Source: Comamonadaceae bacterium (GTDB lineage Bacteria; Pseudomonadota; Gammaproteobacteria; Burkholderiales; Burkholderiaceae_C). Taken from it: a stretch of DNA of 64,000 nt. The notes beneath the pieces were generated by a model that was not told the DNA's origin, did not search any database, and was given only the letters and a program-made list of their open reading frames with translations. Both the position numbers and the translations under genes were made by a program. The first letter of the stretch is position 1; the number at the start of each line of letters is the position of its first letter. The stretch covers positions 1-64,000 of the forward strand of contig CANFLX010000011.1 of assembly GCA_947447985.1 (NCBI GenBank), written 5' to 3'. Positions 46,009 to 55,722 of the stretch are shown piece after piece.

Positions 46009-47259
46009 ATGCAAACCACGCTTTCTCCTGAATACCAACACTCGGCCGATGGCCAGGCCGCCGAGGCGATTGTGCGCAACTGCGTGCACTGTGGCTTTTG
46101 CACCGCCACCTGCCCCACCTACCAATTGCTGGGTGACGAACTCGACGGACCCCGGGGGCGCATTTACCTGATCAAGCAGGTGCTCGAGGGCACCGAACCC
46201 ACGCGCGCCACGCAGCAACACCTGGACCGCTGCCTCACCTGCCGCAATTGCGAGTCCACCTGCCCCAGCGGTGTGGAATACGGGCATTTGATCGACTTGG
46301 GGCGCAAACTGGTGGACGCCAAAGTACCGCGCCCTTTGCCCGAGCGCGCGGTGCGCTGGGCCCTGAAAGAGGGCCTGCCTTCACCCCTTTTTGGCGCGGC
46401 CATGAAGCTGGGCCAGGCCGTACGAGGCGTGCTGCCCGAAGCGATACGCGCCAAAGTGCCCGCCGCACAAGACGCCGGTCAAATGCCTGTGACAGTGCGC
46501 AATCGCAAGGTGTTGATGCTGGCCGGTTGTGTGCAACCCTCCATGTCGCCCAATATCAACACCGCAACGGCACGGGTACTCGACGCAGCCGGTCTGCAAA
46601 CCGTGGTGGCGCCCAAAGCCGCTTGCTGCGGCGCCGTCAAGTTTCACTTGAATGACCAGGACGGCGCCAAAGTGTCCATTCGCGCCAACATCGACGCCTG
46701 GTGGCCCCACATTGCGCCCGAGCAAGGCGCCGGTGTGGAAGCGATTGTGATGAATGCGTCGGGCTGCGGCGTGATGGTCAAAGACTACGGCCACGTGCTG
46801 CGCGACGATCCGCTCTATGCCGACAAAGCCAAGCGCGTCAGTGAACTCACCAAAGATTTGAGTGAGCTACTGCCTGATCTGGTTGCAGCGCTCCAGCCCC
46901 GCATCAGCCGCGCCGCTGCGCAGGCGGCGGGCCTGCAGGTGTTTCACCCGCCCTGCACCTTGCAGCATGGACAGCAATTGCGGGGCGGGGTCGAAAGCCA
47001 GATGGCGGCCTTGGGCTTTGCCGTGAAAGTGGCCAGCAATGAATCGCATTTGTGCTGCGGCTCGGCGGGCACCTATTCGGTGTTGAACCCCAAGATCGCC
47101 TATGAACTGCGTGACCGCAAGCTCGGCAATTTGCAGGCCATGAAGCCACAGGGCATTTGCAGCGCCAACATCGGCTGCATCACCCACTTGCAAAGTGGCA
47201 CGGACACGCCGGTGCGGCATTGGGTGGAAGTGTTGGATGCGGCGCTGAGCACCCACTGA
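46009..47259 (+). CDS. glcF: Glycolate oxidase iron-sulfur subunit GlcF
   Basis: A 416-residue protein with two [4Fe-4S] ferredoxin motifs near the N-terminus (CVHCGFCTATCPT and CLTCRNCESTCPSG) and two C-terminal CCG domains (CCGAVKFH and CCGSAGTY). It passes electrons from GlcD/GlcE toward the quinone pool. It is tightly linked to glcE. Confidence 0.95.
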   Translation: MQTTLSPEYQHSADGQAAEAIVRNCVHCGFCTATCPTYQLLGDELDGPRGRIYLIKQVLEGTEPTRATQQHLDRCLTCRNCESTCPSGVEYGHLIDLGRKLVDAKVPRPLPERAVRWALKEGLPSPLFGAAMKLGQAVRGVLPEAIRAKVPAAQDAGQMPVTVRNRKVLMLAGCVQPSMSPNINTATARVLDAAGLQTVVAPKAACCGAVKFHLNDQDGAKVSIRANIDAWWPHIAPEQGAGVEAIVMNASGCGVMVKDYGHVLRDDPLYADKAKRVSELTKDLSELLPDLVAALQPRISRAAAQAAGLQVFHPPCTLQHGQQLRGGVESQMAALGFAVKVASNESHLCCGSAGTYSVLNPKIAYELRDRKLGNLQAMKPQGICSANIGCITHLQSGTDTPVRHWVEVLDAALSTH

Positions 47260-47294
47260 GTCGCGATACGCGGCGTGGCGTTAGACGCCAGGAT

Positions 47295-48131
47295 TTACTC
47301 AACGACTCCGCGCAAGGCCACGCTGCGACGGCGCAGCATTTCCAGCAAGAGCAGCATGCTGATGGCAAACAAGATCAGCATGAAAGCAGCAGACAAAATG
47401 GTGGGCGAGAGCTGCTCACGCAGACCCGTCCACATCTGGCGAGGCAAAGTAGTTTGCTCCGGTCCGCCCAGGAAAAGCACTACGACGACTTCGTCAAACG
47501 AAGTGGCGAACGCAAACAGCGCACCCGAGAGCACCCCGGGCCAGACGATGGGCAACATGATTTTGCGAAATGCCAAAAACTGCGATGCGCCCAAACTGCG
47601 GGCGGCACGCATCAGGTTCATATCAAAACCGCCCAGCGTGGCGGTGACCGTAATCACCACAAACGGCATGCCCAACACTGCGTGCACCAACACGATGCCC
47701 AACAGGTTGTTGGCAATGCCCAGCTTGGAGAAAAAGAAATAGGAGCCCACTGCCAGTACCACCACAGGCACGATCATGGGTGAAACCAGCACCGCCATGA
47801 TGAAGCGTTTGCCCGGCAGGTTGTGGTGATTCAGACCGACCGCCGCCAAAGTGCCCAGAGAGGTTGCCAGCACCGTGGCCAGCACCGCGGTGATCACGCT
47901 GTTGTAAATCGCATGCAGCCAGACGGGATTGCCAAACAGATCGCGAAACCAGCGCAGGCTGTATTCCTGCACGGGAAAATGGAAGTAAGGCTCGTTGTTG
48001 AACGCCAGCGGCACCACGACCAGCACTGGCGCGATCAGAAACAACAATACCGCCGCACCAAACAGGCGCAGCGCCCAGTGCCCCGCGCGCTGCATCGGGG
48101 TGGCATAAAGGGGAACGGAGGAAGCGCTCAT
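47295..48131 (-). CDS. ABC importer permease, PotC type
   Basis: A 278-residue permease of the spermidine/putrescine class with six membrane helices; the EAA loop lies in RAARSLGASQFLAFRKIMLPIVWPG. ATG 48131 overlaps the upstream permease stop (ATGA). It is the last gene of the minus-strand run regulator-creatinase-ATPase-binding protein-permeases, which suggests creatine or a related guanidino compound as substrate. Confidence 0.92.
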   Translation of the reverse strand: MSASSVPLYATPMQRAGHWALRLFGAAVLLFLIAPVLVVVPLAFNNEPYFHFPVQEYSLRWFRDLFGNPVWLHAIYNSVITAVLATVLATSLGTLAAVGLNHHNLPGKRFIMAVLVSPMIVPVVVLAVGSYFFFSKLGIANNLLGIVLVHAVLGMPFVVITVTATLGGFDMNLMRAARSLGASQFLAFRKIMLPIVWPGVLSGALFAFATSFDEVVVVLFLGGPEQTTLPRQMWTGLREQLSPTILSAAFMLILFAISMLLLLEMLRRRSVALRGVVE

Positions 48132-49360
48132 CCGAGTTTCAAGTTTCCAGGGCCTGCGATGCGGTCATACAGCGCATAGAGCACCAGTACCGCCGCCAGC
48201 AAAATTGCTGCCAGCGCTGAAGCCAGCCCCCAGTTGAGTGAGCGCCCCATGTTGTCGGCCACAAAGTAGCTGATCATCTGGTCGGTTGAGCCGCCAAGCA
48301 ACGCGGGGGTGATGTAGTAGCCCAGCGCCAGGATGAACACCAGCAGCGCACCTGCGCCTATGCCAGGAATGCACTGCGGCAGGTACACCCGCAAAAAAGC
48401 GGTGGTCGGACTCGCGCCGAGTGAACGCGCGGCGCGCACATAGGACGCAGGAATTTGGCGCATGACCGAATACATCGGAAGAATCATGAAGGGCAGCAAA
48501 ATATGCGTCATGGCCGCCACGACCCCAAAGCGGTTGAACACCAGCGGCAGCGGTTCACTGATGAGGCCCACGGTCTGTAACAGCGAGTTAATCACTCCCT
48601 CTTTTTGCAGCACCACCATCCACGCGGTGGTGCGCACCAGAAGCGACGTCCAAAATGGAAGCAGCACCAAAATCAGTAACAAGTTCGCCGTTTTGTCCTT
48701 CAAGTGGGCCAGCAAATACGCAAGGGGAAAGCCCAGCAAAATGCACATGAACGTCACCGTAAAGGCCACGCCCAGCGTGCGAAGGTAAATCGTGATGTGG
48801 ATGCGCTGGTCCTCAGGCTGTGGCGCCACGGAACCATCAGACAGTCGGCGCGAATCCAAGGCTGACAAGAAAAACAAAGAATGCGTAGGCGAGGACAGAT
48901 TGCGCAGGGTGCCCCAGATTGCGGGTTGCGCCCACGCAGGGTCGGCCTCTGCAAAAAATGGCGCCCAAGGGCCTGTGTCTTGGGTGGCAATACGGCGGGC
49001 GGGGCGCATGAAAATGGCGCGCAAGCCCGATTCTTCGATGTTCAGACGGTTCGCAATAGAGCCCGCTTTTTGCTCCTGCATCGCATCTTTCAAATCCAAT
49101 GCCAATGCGGCAAACACCGGCTCCGGGGGGACCTGATCCCGAGGACCATTCCAGGCATCCAAAGCGCGCACGGTTCGCGCCAGGTTGTCAGGAATGATCG
49201 GGTCGTAAACGCTATTGAGCAATACCGTGCCCAAGGGCAGCAGAAAGCTCAAGGCAACGAACAGAAACAAGGGCGCGATCAGCGCGTAGGCCCACAGGTG
49301 TCCGCGCCGCTCTGCTTTGCGCAGGCGTTGACCCAGGTCTGTCGTGCTGATCGCAGTCAT
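48128..49360 (-). CDS. ABC importer permease, PotB type, with large periplasmic insertion
   Basis: A 410-residue permease, longer than the usual ~280-300. After helix 1 there is a hydrophilic stretch of roughly 130 residues (about 55-185) before the conserved helices resume; this long loop is known in a subset of polyamine-type permeases. The EAA loop lies in RAARSLGASPTTAFLRVYLPQCIPG. It follows the binding-protein gene by four bases. Confidence 0.92.
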   Translation of the reverse strand: MTAISTTDLGQRLRKAERRGHLWAYALIAPLFLFVALSFLLPLGTVLLNSVYDPIIPDNLARTVRALDAWNGPRDQVPPEPVFAALALDLKDAMQEQKAGSIANRLNIEESGLRAIFMRPARRIATQDTGPWAPFFAEADPAWAQPAIWGTLRNLSSPTHSLFFLSALDSRRLSDGSVAPQPEDQRIHITIYLRTLGVAFTVTFMCILLGFPLAYLLAHLKDKTANLLLILVLLPFWTSLLVRTTAWMVVLQKEGVINSLLQTVGLISEPLPLVFNRFGVVAAMTHILLPFMILPMYSVMRQIPASYVRAARSLGASPTTAFLRVYLPQCIPGIGAGALLVFILALGYYITPALLGGSTDQMISYFVADNMGRSLNWGLASALAAILLAAVLVLYALYDRIAGPGNLKLG

Positions 49361-49364
49361 GTTC

Positions 49365-50447
49365 TTACTTGGCCAGCCAAGCAGCGAACTTCTTGTTCAA
49401 GTCGTCGCCGTTTTCCATCCAGAACTGGGCATTGGTGGGCATCGCACGTCCGGGGTGTCCGGCATTGGGCAGCCAAGCTTTGTAGGGGTTGGAAGCAGGA
49501 ATCAAAGCCAGTGCCGAGTTCCGGGTAGGCGCGTAAGGGATGTACTTCGCCTGGTCAGCCAAGGGCTGGCTGCTGCTGGCAAAGCGAATGAACTCTTGCG
49601 CACTTTCAACGTTCTTGGAACCCTTCAGAATCGCATACAGGTCGGGAATCTGGATCTGGCCGTCCCACATCACTGCGAAGTCTTTCTTCTCCTTGTTGTT
49701 GGCGTCCACAATGCGGCCGTGCCATGCGTGGGTCATTACCACTTCACCCGAGGCCAGCAATTGGGGAGGCTGTGCACCCGCAGACCACCAGACAATGCTG
49801 CTCTTGATGGTGTCGAGCTTTTTAAACGCACGGTCCACACCGGCGGAGGTACCAAGCACTTTGTAGACGTCGCCAACTGCTACGCCATCGGCCATCAGAG
49901 CCCATTCCAGAATCACGCTGGGGTCTTTTTTGACGCCGCGCTTGCCAGGGAATTTGCTGACGTTGAAGAAATCTTCCAGCGTCTTGGGGCCGTTGGCGCC
50001 CAATTTGGCTTTGTCGTACGCAACGATGTTGGCGTAGGTAATCACACCAATGGCGCAAGGCAGGATCATGCCAGCCGAGAAGTCTTTGGCCGCTGGCGTG
50101 CCGTCGGCACCTGCGGGCAGTTTGCTCGGGTCAATGCGCTCCAGCAAACCTTCTTCGCAGCCTTTGAGGGCTTCAGCAGGCTCCAAATCCACCACATCCC
50201 ACTTGATGTTGCCGGACTTCACTTGGGCACTGATTTCGCCCAAAGTTCCACCCCAGTCCACCGAAGTGATCTTGGTGCCGGTCTTGGCAGTGAAAGGCTT
50301 GTGATAGGCCTCGACCTGGCTGTTGGTATACGCGCCACCCCAAGAGGCCACGGTCAACGCTTGTTGCGCAGCGCCGGTGCTTGGCAGGACGGCAATAACG
50401 GCGGCGCTAACGACCGTCAGAGCGCTTAATTGGATCTTCTTGAACAT
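49365..50447 (-). CDS. ABC substrate-binding protein, PotD class
   Basis: A 360-residue periplasmic protein with a clear signal peptide (cleavage after about residue 27, GAAQQA). The mature part begins LTVASWGGAYTNSQVEAYHKPF, as in spermidine/putrescine-class proteins; GEVVMTHAWHGRI is another family segment. It lies between the ATPase and permease genes and downstream of creatinase, so creatine is the favoured ligand. Confidence 0.92.
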   Translation of the reverse strand: MFKKIQLSALTVVSAAVIAVLPSTGAAQQALTVASWGGAYTNSQVEAYHKPFTAKTGTKITSVDWGGTLGEISAQVKSGNIKWDVVDLEPAEALKGCEEGLLERIDPSKLPAGADGTPAAKDFSAGMILPCAIGVITYANIVAYDKAKLGANGPKTLEDFFNVSKFPGKRGVKKDPSVILEWALMADGVAVGDVYKVLGTSAGVDRAFKKLDTIKSSIVWWSAGAQPPQLLASGEVVMTHAWHGRIVDANNKEKKDFAVMWDGQIQIPDLYAILKGSKNVESAQEFIRFASSSQPLADQAKYIPYAPTRNSALALIPASNPYKAWLPNAGHPGRAMPTNAQFWMENGDDLNKKFAAWLAK

Positions 50448-50480
50448 GCTATTTTCCTGTGAGATGAATGAATGCCGCCC

Positions 50481-51566
50481 TTACACGCCGTCCAGAGCCC
50501 GGCAATCGGCCACATTCCACCCGAGGGTGGCGGTGCTGCCAGATTGCAAACTCAGGTCGCGTCCATCGTTGGGAAGCGTAACGATGAAATCTTCAAGTCC
50601 GCACGCGTTCATGCGCAGGCGCGCATAGCGCCCGAGGTAGGTGACGTCGATCACGGTACCGGTCACTGTGGTTTGAACCGCGCCCGATGGCGGGTTCAGG
50701 TGAATGCGCTCAGGGCGGATCGAAAGCCGCGTTGATTGCCCCACTTGCTGCACGGCCACCGACTGTGCGTCCAGACGCAGGCCATTGCCCAGCGTCACTT
50801 CACAGGTACTGCCGGTGATTGCACTGACATGGCCGTGCAAGGTGTTGTTTTCGCCAATGAACTGCGCCACAAATGCGTTCGACGGGCTTTCATACAACTG
50901 GGTGGGCGTGTCGATTTGCTGGATCCGTCCATGGTGGAACACGGCGACCCGGTCCGACATGGCCAAGGCCTCGGTCTGATCATGCGTCACATAGACGATG
51001 GTGATGCCCAACTCATGGTGCAAGCGCTTGATCTCGTACTGGAGTTGCTCGCGCAGTTGCTTGTCCAGGGCCGATAAAGGCTCGTCCATCAGCACCAACT
51101 GCGGCTCAAAGACCAGCGCGCGCGCCACAGCAACGCGCTGCTGCTGGCCACCGGACATTTGGGCGGGACGGCGTGATTCATAGCCTTTGAGGCCCACTTT
51201 TTCAAGGGCTCGCGTGACCCGCTCGTGCGCCTCGTGACCACTGACACCGCGCACACTCAGGGGGAATCCGACGTTTTCGGCCACGGTCATGTGCGGGAAC
51301 AGCGCATAGCTCTGGAACACCATGCCAATGTTGCGGTGTTCCGGGGCGATGCGGTTGATGGGCTTGCCAGCCAGGTAAATTTCACCCGCCGTGGCGGTCT
51401 CAAAACCCGCCAACATCATCAGGGTGGTGGTCTTGCCAGAGCCCGAAGGCCCCAGCAGGGTCAAAAACTCTCCTTGGGCGATATCAAGGTTAAGGTCTTG
51501 CACCACGAGCTGTCGACCGTCGTAGCTTTTTTCTACATGGTCGAAGCGGACATAGGGCTGTTGCAT
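50481..51566 (-). CDS. ABC importer ATPase, PotA class
   Basis: A 361-residue ATPase with Walker A GPSGSGKTT, signature MSGGQQQRVAVARAL, Walker B LVLMDEPLSALD and switch His in YVTHDQTEA. The C-terminal TOBE domain (about 280-355) is typical of polyamine and similar importers. It lies between creatinase (53 bases upstream) and the binding protein (33 bases downstream). Confidence 0.94.
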   Translation of the reverse strand: MQQPYVRFDHVEKSYDGRQLVVQDLNLDIAQGEFLTLLGPSGSGKTTTLMMLAGFETATAGEIYLAGKPINRIAPEHRNIGMVFQSYALFPHMTVAENVGFPLSVRGVSGHEAHERVTRALEKVGLKGYESRRPAQMSGGQQQRVAVARALVFEPQLVLMDEPLSALDKQLREQLQYEIKRLHHELGITIVYVTHDQTEALAMSDRVAVFHHGRIQQIDTPTQLYESPSNAFVAQFIGENNTLHGHVSAITGSTCEVTLGNGLRLDAQSVAVQQVGQSTRLSIRPERIHLNPPSGAVQTTVTGTVIDVTYLGRYARLRMNACGLEDFIVTLPNDGRDLSLQSGSTATLGWNVADCRALDGV

Positions 51567-51619
51567 GGGGAGCAGATTCCAGATTCAAGATATACGCAGA
51601 AGGTAAGCAGGTTTTGTGC

Positions 51620-52831
51620 CTACCCCGGGATGACGTTGTGCTGCGGACCGTAAGGGAAGCCTGTGATGTTTTGGTGTCCATGGTCTGTAACCACCAATAT
51701 ATCGTGCTCGCGGTACCCGCCGGCACCGGGCAAACCCTCGGGCAACATGATCATGGGCTCAATCGAAACCACCATACCGGGCTCGAGCACTGTCTCAATA
51801 TCCTCACGGAACTCCAGCCCCGCTTCGCGCCCGTAATAGTGCGAAAGCACGCCAAAAGAGTGCCCGTATCCGAAAGTACGGTACTGCAGCAGGCCATATT
51901 CCTCGTAAATTTTGTTGAGCTCATTGGCCACATCGCAGCAGCGCACGCCGGGTTTGACCAGTTTTTGGCCTTCTTCGTGCACCCGCACGTTGACTTCCCA
52001 CAACTTGAGGGAAGCAGCATCCACTTCGCCGAAAAACAGGGTGCGCTCCAGCGCCGTGTAGTAGCCAGAGATCATGGAAAAGCAGTTCAGGCTCAGGATG
52101 TCGCCCTTTTGCACCTTGCGTGTGGTCACCGGATTGTGGGCACCATCGGTATTGATTCCGGACTGGAACCAGGTCCAGGTGTCCATCAACTCGGTATGCG
52201 GGTAGCGCTTGGCGATCTCGCGCACCATGGCCTGGGTAGACGCCAGAGCCACTTCGTGTTCGGGCACGCCTTCGTGCACCGCTGCCACCAGGGCCGCGCC
52301 ACCGACGTCGCACACCTGAGCGCCGTTCTTGATGAACTCAATCTCTTCGGCCGACTTGACCATGCGCAGCTTCATGCAATCCGCGGCGATATTGGTGAAC
52401 TCCACATGGGTGAGAACGGACTTGATTTTTTCCATGCGCTCCAGCGGCAGGTGGTCGTATTCCAAGCCAACGCGGCCGCGGTTGGGCACTTCTTGCGCAA
52501 TGGCGCGGAAGTAGTTGCCGCTTTGCCAGTCGGTGTAAATGACCGCGCGGTCGCACACGCCCTTGCGCCAGGGCTGGCCGCCGTCGATGTTGGCCGCGAT
52601 GATGACTGCCTTGTCCTGCGTGACCACCAGGCTGTAAAAGCGGCCGAACGAGCAGTACAGGAAATCGCTGTAGTAGTTGATGTTGTGGTAGCTGGTGAAA
52701 ACAACCGTGTCGACCGAGCGCTGGGCCATCATGGCGCGCAGCTTGGCAATACGGCGGGCGTATTCGCCGTCCGAAAAACTGTGGCGCACGCGCTCACCGT
52801 TGTCGATCGTTATCAGGCTGGGCATGGTCAT
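51620..52831 (-). CDS. Creatinase (creatine amidinohydrolase)
   Basis: Hydrolyses creatine to sarcosine and urea. The 403-residue length equals the Pseudomonas putida enzyme, and the active-site residues known from its structure fall at the same numbers here: Arg64 (SFGR), His232 (TDGAHNP), Glu262 (ALER), Arg335 (YYGR), Glu358 (SIEP) and His376 (YREH). It has the pita-bread fold of M24 peptidases but is metal-independent. ATG 52831 follows GGAG at seven bases. A GlxA-type regulator lies upstream and an ABC importer downstream; the product sarcosine can enter SoxBDAG (10.4-15.6 kb). No urease is in the window. Confidence 0.94.
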   Translation of the reverse strand: MTMPSLITIDNGERVRHSFSDGEYARRIAKLRAMMAQRSVDTVVFTSYHNINYYSDFLYCSFGRFYSLVVTQDKAVIIAANIDGGQPWRKGVCDRAVIYTDWQSGNYFRAIAQEVPNRGRVGLEYDHLPLERMEKIKSVLTHVEFTNIAADCMKLRMVKSAEEIEFIKNGAQVCDVGGAALVAAVHEGVPEHEVALASTQAMVREIAKRYPHTELMDTWTWFQSGINTDGAHNPVTTRKVQKGDILSLNCFSMISGYYTALERTLFFGEVDAASLKLWEVNVRVHEEGQKLVKPGVRCCDVANELNKIYEEYGLLQYRTFGYGHSFGVLSHYYGREAGLEFREDIETVLEPGMVVSIEPMIMLPEGLPGAGGYREHDILVVTDHGHQNITGFPYGPQHNVIPG

Positions 52832-52901
52832 GGTGGTACTCCGTTAGTGGCTTGAAAGTTGTCCCGAGTATTAGGGCAATACGGCGGACACAATTTCCGA
52901 A

Positions 52902-53894
52902 TTACGACAAGATTTTTTCTTTATACGCCAATCCAACTTCCCGGCTGGCCCGGTCTTTTTGCGGCGGCGCTCCAAAACGGGGCGTGTAGCGCGCAGTCAG
53001 GTGCGAGGGGGAGGCAAATCCGGTCTCATGGGCAATTTCGCGAAGGCTTTTTTCGCTTCGACGCACCAAAATGCGCGCATGCGTGAGGCGGATGTCCAAA
53101 TAAATGCGCTCTGCAGATTTGGAAAACTGCTGGCGAAACAAGCGCTGCAAACTGCGCAAAGGCATGCCGCTAAATTGTGCAATTTCGGCAATGGTGAGGG
53201 GCTCGGATACATTCGCCTCCATCAAGCGCAGCGCCTCCACCGCCACCGGATGCGTGACGCGCTCCTGGTGGATGATGGATACCGTTTGCACATCGGTCAG
53301 ACTGCGCCGCTCCACCACCAGCAAATTCGCCACTTCGTTGGCCAACTGGCGGCTGCCGGGCGCACGGGTCAGCAAATAGGTCATCAGGTCCAAGGGTGCC
53401 ACACCACCGCTGCAGGTGTACCGGTCCCGATCCACTTCAAAAAAATGGGGCGTCACGATCACTTGAGGAAACTGCTCCACCATGGCCTCGTGGTCCTCCC
53501 AGTGGATCGTGCACCGATACCCGTCGAGCAGCCCGGCCTGTGCCATCAAATAGGCACCTGTGTCGATACCCCCCAAGGGCAAACCTTGGGACGCCATGCG
53601 TTTCAACCAGAGGGTGAGCGGGCGCAAACCGCGCTTCGGGATGGGGTTGGGCCCGATGACAAACACCACGTCCAGTGGTGGCGCCTCCGACAGACTGCGC
53701 TGGGTCATGACCGCAATGCCATCACTGGACACCACCAGGCCTCCGTCTACCGACAACAACACCGAGCGGTAGCTTGCGCGCCCCAACACCGCGTTGGCGA
53801 TGCGCAAGGGATCCACGCAGGCGCTCAGCGCAATCAAGGAAAAGTTGGGCACCACCACAAAGCCAAACACCAGCGTCTGCTTGGGCTGCGCCAT
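52902..53894 (-). CDS. GlxA-type AraC-family regulator of the creatine module
   Basis: A 330-residue regulator with an N-terminal DJ-1/PfpI-like domain (to about 195) and a C-terminal AraC domain; helix-turn-helix segments lie at LTIAEIAQFSGMPLRSLQRLF and SLREIAHETGFASPSHLTARY. It has the same architecture as the regulator at 24393-25340. It is 70 bases upstream of creatinase on the same strand, so it probably senses creatine or sarcosine and activates the module. Confidence 0.9.
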   Translation of the reverse strand: MAQPKQTLVFGFVVVPNFSLIALSACVDPLRIANAVLGRASYRSVLLSVDGGLVVSSDGIAVMTQRSLSEAPPLDVVFVIGPNPIPKRGLRPLTLWLKRMASQGLPLGGIDTGAYLMAQAGLLDGYRCTIHWEDHEAMVEQFPQVIVTPHFFEVDRDRYTCSGGVAPLDLMTYLLTRAPGSRQLANEVANLLVVERRSLTDVQTVSIIHQERVTHPVAVEALRLMEANVSEPLTIAEIAQFSGMPLRSLQRLFRQQFSKSAERIYLDIRLTHARILVRRSEKSLREIAHETGFASPSHLTARYTPRFGAPPQKDRASREVGLAYKEKILS

Positions 53895-53909
53895 GGGCTT
53901 CAGACCCCC

Positions 53910-54398
53910 TTAGTTTGCGGGCAACACCGCCTCAATATCGCGGGCTAAATCGGCAGGCTTGTCGGTGGGCGCATAGCGTTTGCGCACCACGCCGTCGGGG
54001 CCGATCAAAAACTTGGTGAAGTTCCATTTGATGCTTTGGGTGCCCAATATCCCGGGTGCCTCTTTGGTCAGCCACTGGTACAGCGGGTGGGCACCGGAGC
54101 CATTGACATCAACCTTGGACATCATGGTGAAGCTCACGCCATAGTTTTTCTGGCAGAAGTTGGCAATCTCGTCGTTGCCGCCCTTGTCCTGCGAGCCAAA
54201 CTGGTTGCAGGGAAAACCCAGCACCACCAGGCCCTTGCTGCCAAACTGCTGGTGCAAAGCCTCCAAACCCGCAAATTGCGGGGTAAAGCCACAGGCACTG
54301 GCCGTGTTGACCACCAGCAAAGCTTTGCCCTCGAATTCTTTGAGCGCCAAGGGGTGGCCGTCAATCGCGAGAGCGTCAAAGTCAAAGGCAGTGGTCAT
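53910..54398 (-). CDS. Cytoplasmic glutathione peroxidase family protein
   Basis: A 162-residue thiol peroxidase with catalytic Cys in NTASACGFT, Gln in FPCNQFGSQ and Trp-Asn in IKWNFTKFLIG. There is no signal peptide, unlike the exported copy at 36119-36703. It ends 15 bases before the regulator gene, likely as an independent or leading cistron. Confidence 0.92.
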   Translation of the reverse strand: MTTAFDFDALAIDGHPLALKEFEGKALLVVNTASACGFTPQFAGLEALHQQFGSKGLVVLGFPCNQFGSQDKGGNDEIANFCQKNYGVSFTMMSKVDVNGSGAHPLYQWLTKEAPGILGTQSIKWNFTKFLIGPDGVVRKRYAPTDKPADLARDIEAVLPAN

Positions 54399-54438
54399 GG
54401 GGGAACTCCTGGATGGGTGAGGTCAAAGGGGCGCGAAA

Positions 54439-55722
54439 CTAACCGTGCATATTGTCATTGCGGGCTATCTCGAGCAGGTGATCCACTTCGGCGCCATGTT
54501 CGCGGCAGTTGCGGGCATGCCAGCGCTTGATCAGCCACATGCACCCCGCCACCAGCACGCCAAACACACTGATCGCAACAAAGGCGGAAACGCCCATGCC
54601 GGTGGACAGGCTGTACAAGCCCCCCAACACCAGAATGCAGGTTTGCTCGTTGAAGTTTTGCACTGCGATGGAACGCCCCGCGCCCATCAGGTTGTGCCCG
54701 CGGTGCTGCAACAAGGCGTTCATGGGGACCACCAAAAAGCCGCCCAGACCACCCAGCAACACCAAAAAGGGCGCAGCCACCCAGACATTGGAAATCACGT
54801 TGAGCAGAATCACCAGTAAACCCATGGCAATGCCCAATGGAATTACCCGGGTGGCCATGTCGAGCCGCATGCGCAGCGAGGCCACTACCGCGCCCATTGC
54901 GGTACCCAAGGCCACCACGCCCACCAAGGACGAGGCCTGCGTCACCGAATAGCCGAGCGCCAAGGCAGCCCAAGCCAGCACGATATAGCGCAAATTGCCG
55001 CTCACTCCCCAAAACAAAGTCGTGGTGGCCAGGGAAATTTGCCCCAGGCGGTCTCTCCATAAGCGCATATTGCAAGACCAGAAATCGGGCAGCAAGCTGA
55101 CCAGACGCGCGGGCAGCGGACGCATTTCCACGCCCGTCAAAGGGATGCGTGCGTTAAACCATGCTGCGGCCAAGTAAACAAAAATCAGTGCGCAAATCGC
55201 AGCTTCCGGCGGGGTATCGATGCCGGTATCGATCAGCGGCACATCCAAGGACAACAAAAAGGGCGCCACATGCGACCCCACCAACTGGCCGCCCAGCAGC
55301 ACGCCCAAAATGATGGAGGCAATCGTCAGCCCCTCAATCCAACCATTGGCCTTGACCAATTGCGAGGCCGGCAAGAACTCGGTCAAGATGCCGTACTTGG
55401 CCGGAGAATAGGCGGCCGCACCCAGACCCACCACCGCATAAGCCATCAAGGGGTGGCTGCCAAACAGCATCAGCAAGCAACCCACAATCTTGATGCCGTT
55501 GCTCATCAGCATCACTTTGCCCTTGGGGAAAGCGTCGGCATAGGCCCCCACAAAGGGCGCCAGAACCACGTAAAACAGGGCAAACATGGGCACCAGCGCC
55601 GCTTGCTGCCACTCGGGGGCCTGGGCGCTGCGCAGCAATTGCACGGCCGCTACAAACAAGGCGTTGTCGGCCAGCGAGCTGAAAAACTGCGCCGCCATGA
55701 TGGTAAAAAAACCGCGTTTCAT
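54439..55722 (-). CDS. lplT: Lysophospholipid transporter LplT
   Basis: A 427-residue MFS flippase that moves lysophospholipids to the inner leaflet for reacylation. The N-terminus (FFTIMAAQFFSSLADNALF), ALGAAAYSPAKYGILTE-like segment and 12 helices match LplT. It stands alone without the fused acyltransferase (Aas), and is divergent from alr. Confidence 0.9.
   Translation of the reverse strand: MKRGFFTIMAAQFFSSLADNALFVAAVQLLRSAQAPEWQQAALVPMFALFYVVLAPFVGAYADAFPKGKVMLMSNGIKIVGCLLMLFGSHPLMAYAVVGLGAAAYSPAKYGILTEFLPASQLVKANGWIEGLTIASIILGVLLGGQLVGSHVAPFLLSLDVPLIDTGIDTPPEAAICALIFVYLAAAWFNARIPLTGVEMRPLPARLVSLLPDFWSCNMRLWRDRLGQISLATTTLFWGVSGNLRYIVLAWAALALGYSVTQASSLVGVVALGTAMGAVVASLRMRLDMATRVIPLGIAMGLLVILLNVISNVWVAAPFLVLLGGLGGFLVVPMNALLQHRGHNLMGAGRSIAVQNFNEQTCILVLGGLYSLSTGMGVSAFVAISVFGVLVAGCMWLIKRWHARNCREHGAEVDHLLEIARNDNMHG

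Noticed and set aside
51620-52831. Annotation as a generic Xaa-Pro aminopeptidase (M24)
   Set aside because: The metal-ligand set of M24 peptidases is replaced, while six creatinase active-site residues are present at identical positions and length.
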